Assembly: GCA_002308315.1 (NCBI GenBank)
Contig: DBWE01000027.1
Coordinates: 7,116 to 15,435, forward strand
Source: Clostridiales bacterium UBA1246
GTDB taxonomy: Bacteria > Bacillota > Clostridia > Oscillospirales > Oscillospiraceae
Direction of reading: 5' to 3'
Length of the DNA: 8,320 bases
Part shown: one piece after another, positions 7,424 through 8,320 of the stretch
Numbering within the stretch: the stretch's first letter is position 1
How the letters are laid out: the number at the start of each line of letters is the position of its first letter
The notes under the pieces: model-generated
The model's database searches: none
What the model saw: the letters and a program-made list of their open reading frames with translations, nothing else
Told to the model about the DNA's origin: nothing
Program-made: the position numbers and the translations under genes

Positions 7424-7440
7424 GGGAGGACAGCCTCTTG
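7424..7440 (+). promoter_or_regulatory. Ribosome binding site that sets a TTG start
   Basis: GGGAGGA (7424-7430) is 7 bases upstream of the in-frame TTG (7438-7440). The only upstream ATG (7399) lies in the terminator arm and would place this Shine-Dalgarno inside the coding region. Starting at TTG gives MKYHLIAARS, the usual beginning of DUF3343 proteins. Confidence 0.8.
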
Positions 7441-7656
7441 AAATACCATTTGATCGCAGCGCGCTCGCTGACCTACGGGCAGCGCATGGCCCGCGCGCTG
7501 AAGGACGCGGGCGTGACCGCGGCGCTCGTGCGGGGCAGCGGGGAAAACGGCTGCTCGTATTCCGTAAGGATAAAAGAAGGAAATCTCGCCGCGGCGGAAA
7601 GGATACTCGCCGGAGCGGGCTTCGGCGCGGTCGTGATAAGAGGTGAGCCGGAATGA
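7438..7656 (+). CDS. DUF3343-like small protein, putative Se/S carrier
   Basis: A 72-residue protein starting at TTG. The pattern is that of DUF3343 (PF11823, now described as a putative Se/S carrier-like family). An opening strand KYHLIAARSL is followed by a helix with spaced basic residues (about 12-23), a second strand AGVTAALVRG, a single cysteine C39 in ENGCSYSVRI, and a final helix NLAAAERILAGAGF. C39 sits where the family's conserved Cys is expected, although the usual following Gly is replaced by Ser. No signal peptide or membrane segment is present. The gene overlaps the cysteine desulfurase start by four bases (ATGA), so the pair is translationally coupled. The inferred role is to accept or hand over sulfur or selenium from that enzyme; the chemistry is not demonstrated for this protein. 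The family call rests on short sequence similarity and context. Confidence 0.7.
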   Translation: MKYHLIAARSLTYGQRMARALKDAGVTAALVRGSGENGCSYSVRIKEGNLAAAERILAGAGFGAVVIRGEPE

Positions 7657-8320
7657 CTTTCCTTGACAGCGCAGCGACTACGCTTATAAAGCCCTATGAG
7701 GTCTACCGCGCCGCGGACAGGGCGATGCGGACCATGGCAAGCCCCGGCCGCGGCGCATACCGGGCCGCGGAGGCGGCGGCGGAGGAGGCCTACGAGTGCC
7801 GCCGTCTCGCGTCCGAGCTTTTCGGCGCTGAAAGCCCGGAAAAGGTCGTTATATGCTTCAATGCCACCCATGCGCTGAACATTGCCGTTAAAAGTCTTGT
7901 CGGGCCCGGGGACACGGCCGTGATATCGGGGTATGAGCACAATTCGGTGCTGAGGCCCCTTAAAGCCGTCGGAGCGCGTATCCGGACCGCGTCGTCTCCG
8001 CTCTTCGACGCCGCCGCTGCCCTGGAGGCATACGACAGGCTCCTCAGGCCGGGAGTAAAGGCGGCGGTGGTGAACCATGTGTCGAACGTGTTCGGCTTCA
8101 TACTGCCGGTGAGAGAAATAGCGCGCATGTGCCGGGAAAGAGATATCCCGCTCATAATAGACGCCTCTCAGGCGGCCGGGACGCTGGAGACGGATATGTC
8201 GTCCCTCGGCGCGGCCTTCATGGCCATGCCCGGCCACAAGGGGCTATACGGACCGCAGGGGACTGGGCTGCTGCTGTGCGCCGGGAACGCAAAGCCGATC
8301 ATCGAGGGCGGCAGCGGCAG
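7653..8320 (+). CDS. Class V aminotransferase / cysteine desulfurase family protein (3' end outside window)
   Basis: The first 222 codons of a PLP enzyme that most likely takes sulfur or selenium from L-cysteine or L-selenocysteine. It opens with LDSAATTLIKP (4-14), where the common LDNAAT has Ser for Asn. EHNSVLRPL (95-103) follows, with His96 expected to stack on PLP. Then come VNHVSNVFGFILP (140-152), the PLP-contacting Asp170 and Gln173 in IIDASQAAGT, and the Schiff-base lysine K196 in PGHKGLYGPQGTG. The EHNSVLRP and GHKGLYGPQGTG forms are those of the clostridial/enterococcal EF2568-type family (TIGR01977), which is often found near selenium genes, rather than of IscS or SufS. The expected catalytic Cys loop lies past the window end. 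The ATG overlaps the upstream stop as ATGA. The family call is good, the sulfur versus selenium choice open. Confidence 0.88.
   Translation, partial: MTFLDSAATTLIKPYEVYRAADRAMRTMASPGRGAYRAAEAAAEEAYECRRLASELFGAESPEKVVICFNATHALNIAVKSLVGPGDTAVISGYEHNSVLRPLKAVGARIRTASSPLFDAAAALEAYDRLLRPGVKAAVVNHVSNVFGFILPVREIARMCRERDIPLIIDASQAAGTLETDMSSLGAAFMAMPGHKGLYGPQGTGLLLCAGNAKPIIEGGSG

Overview
The window reads as a chromosomal segment from a GC-rich member of the Clostridia (Bacillota), probably an uncultured Oscillospirales- or Christensenellales-like anaerobe. The pointers are the clostridial type of threonine synthase and of the linked phosphoesterase, the tig-clpP-clpX-lon gene order, and strong AGGAGG-type ribosome binding sites. 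Codon use is GC-rich, yet ATA for Ile and AGA/AGG for Arg are used freely. Some Synergistota share these codon habits, so the assignment is an inference. All genes are on the + strand, coding density is very high, and no gene-free stretch exceeds about 110 bases.

Region 1 (1-1394) holds the 3' half of threonine synthase (thrC), overlapped by one base (TGATG) by a small calcineurin-type metallophosphoesterase.

Region 2 (about 1380-7349) is a protein quality-control cluster: trigger factor (tig), the ClpP peptidase, the ClpX unfoldase and the Lon protease. An AT-rich block and an extended -10 promoter precede tig. clpP and clpX lie 11 bases apart. A GC hairpin and a separate palindrome sit between clpX and lon, so lon may be uncoupled from clpX to some degree. 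Together the four genes cover co-translational folding (trigger factor), targeted unfolding and degradation (ClpXP) and bulk or regulatory proteolysis (Lon). The most notable detail is that ClpP has Asn where the catalytic-triad Asp normally stands.

Region 3 (7350-8320) starts with a clear intrinsic terminator after lon. Its 3' edge overlaps a possible extended -10 promoter. Two translationally coupled genes follow: a 72-residue DUF3343-like protein (putative Se/S carrier) starting at TTG, and a class V aminotransferase/cysteine desulfurase that runs off the window end. They look like a sulfur or selenium mobilisation pair.

There are no tRNA or rRNA genes, CRISPR arrays, insertion sequences or phage genes. 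I see no wholly new system. The items most worth a second look are the ClpP active site, the clpX-lon intergenic structures and the carrier/desulfurase pair.
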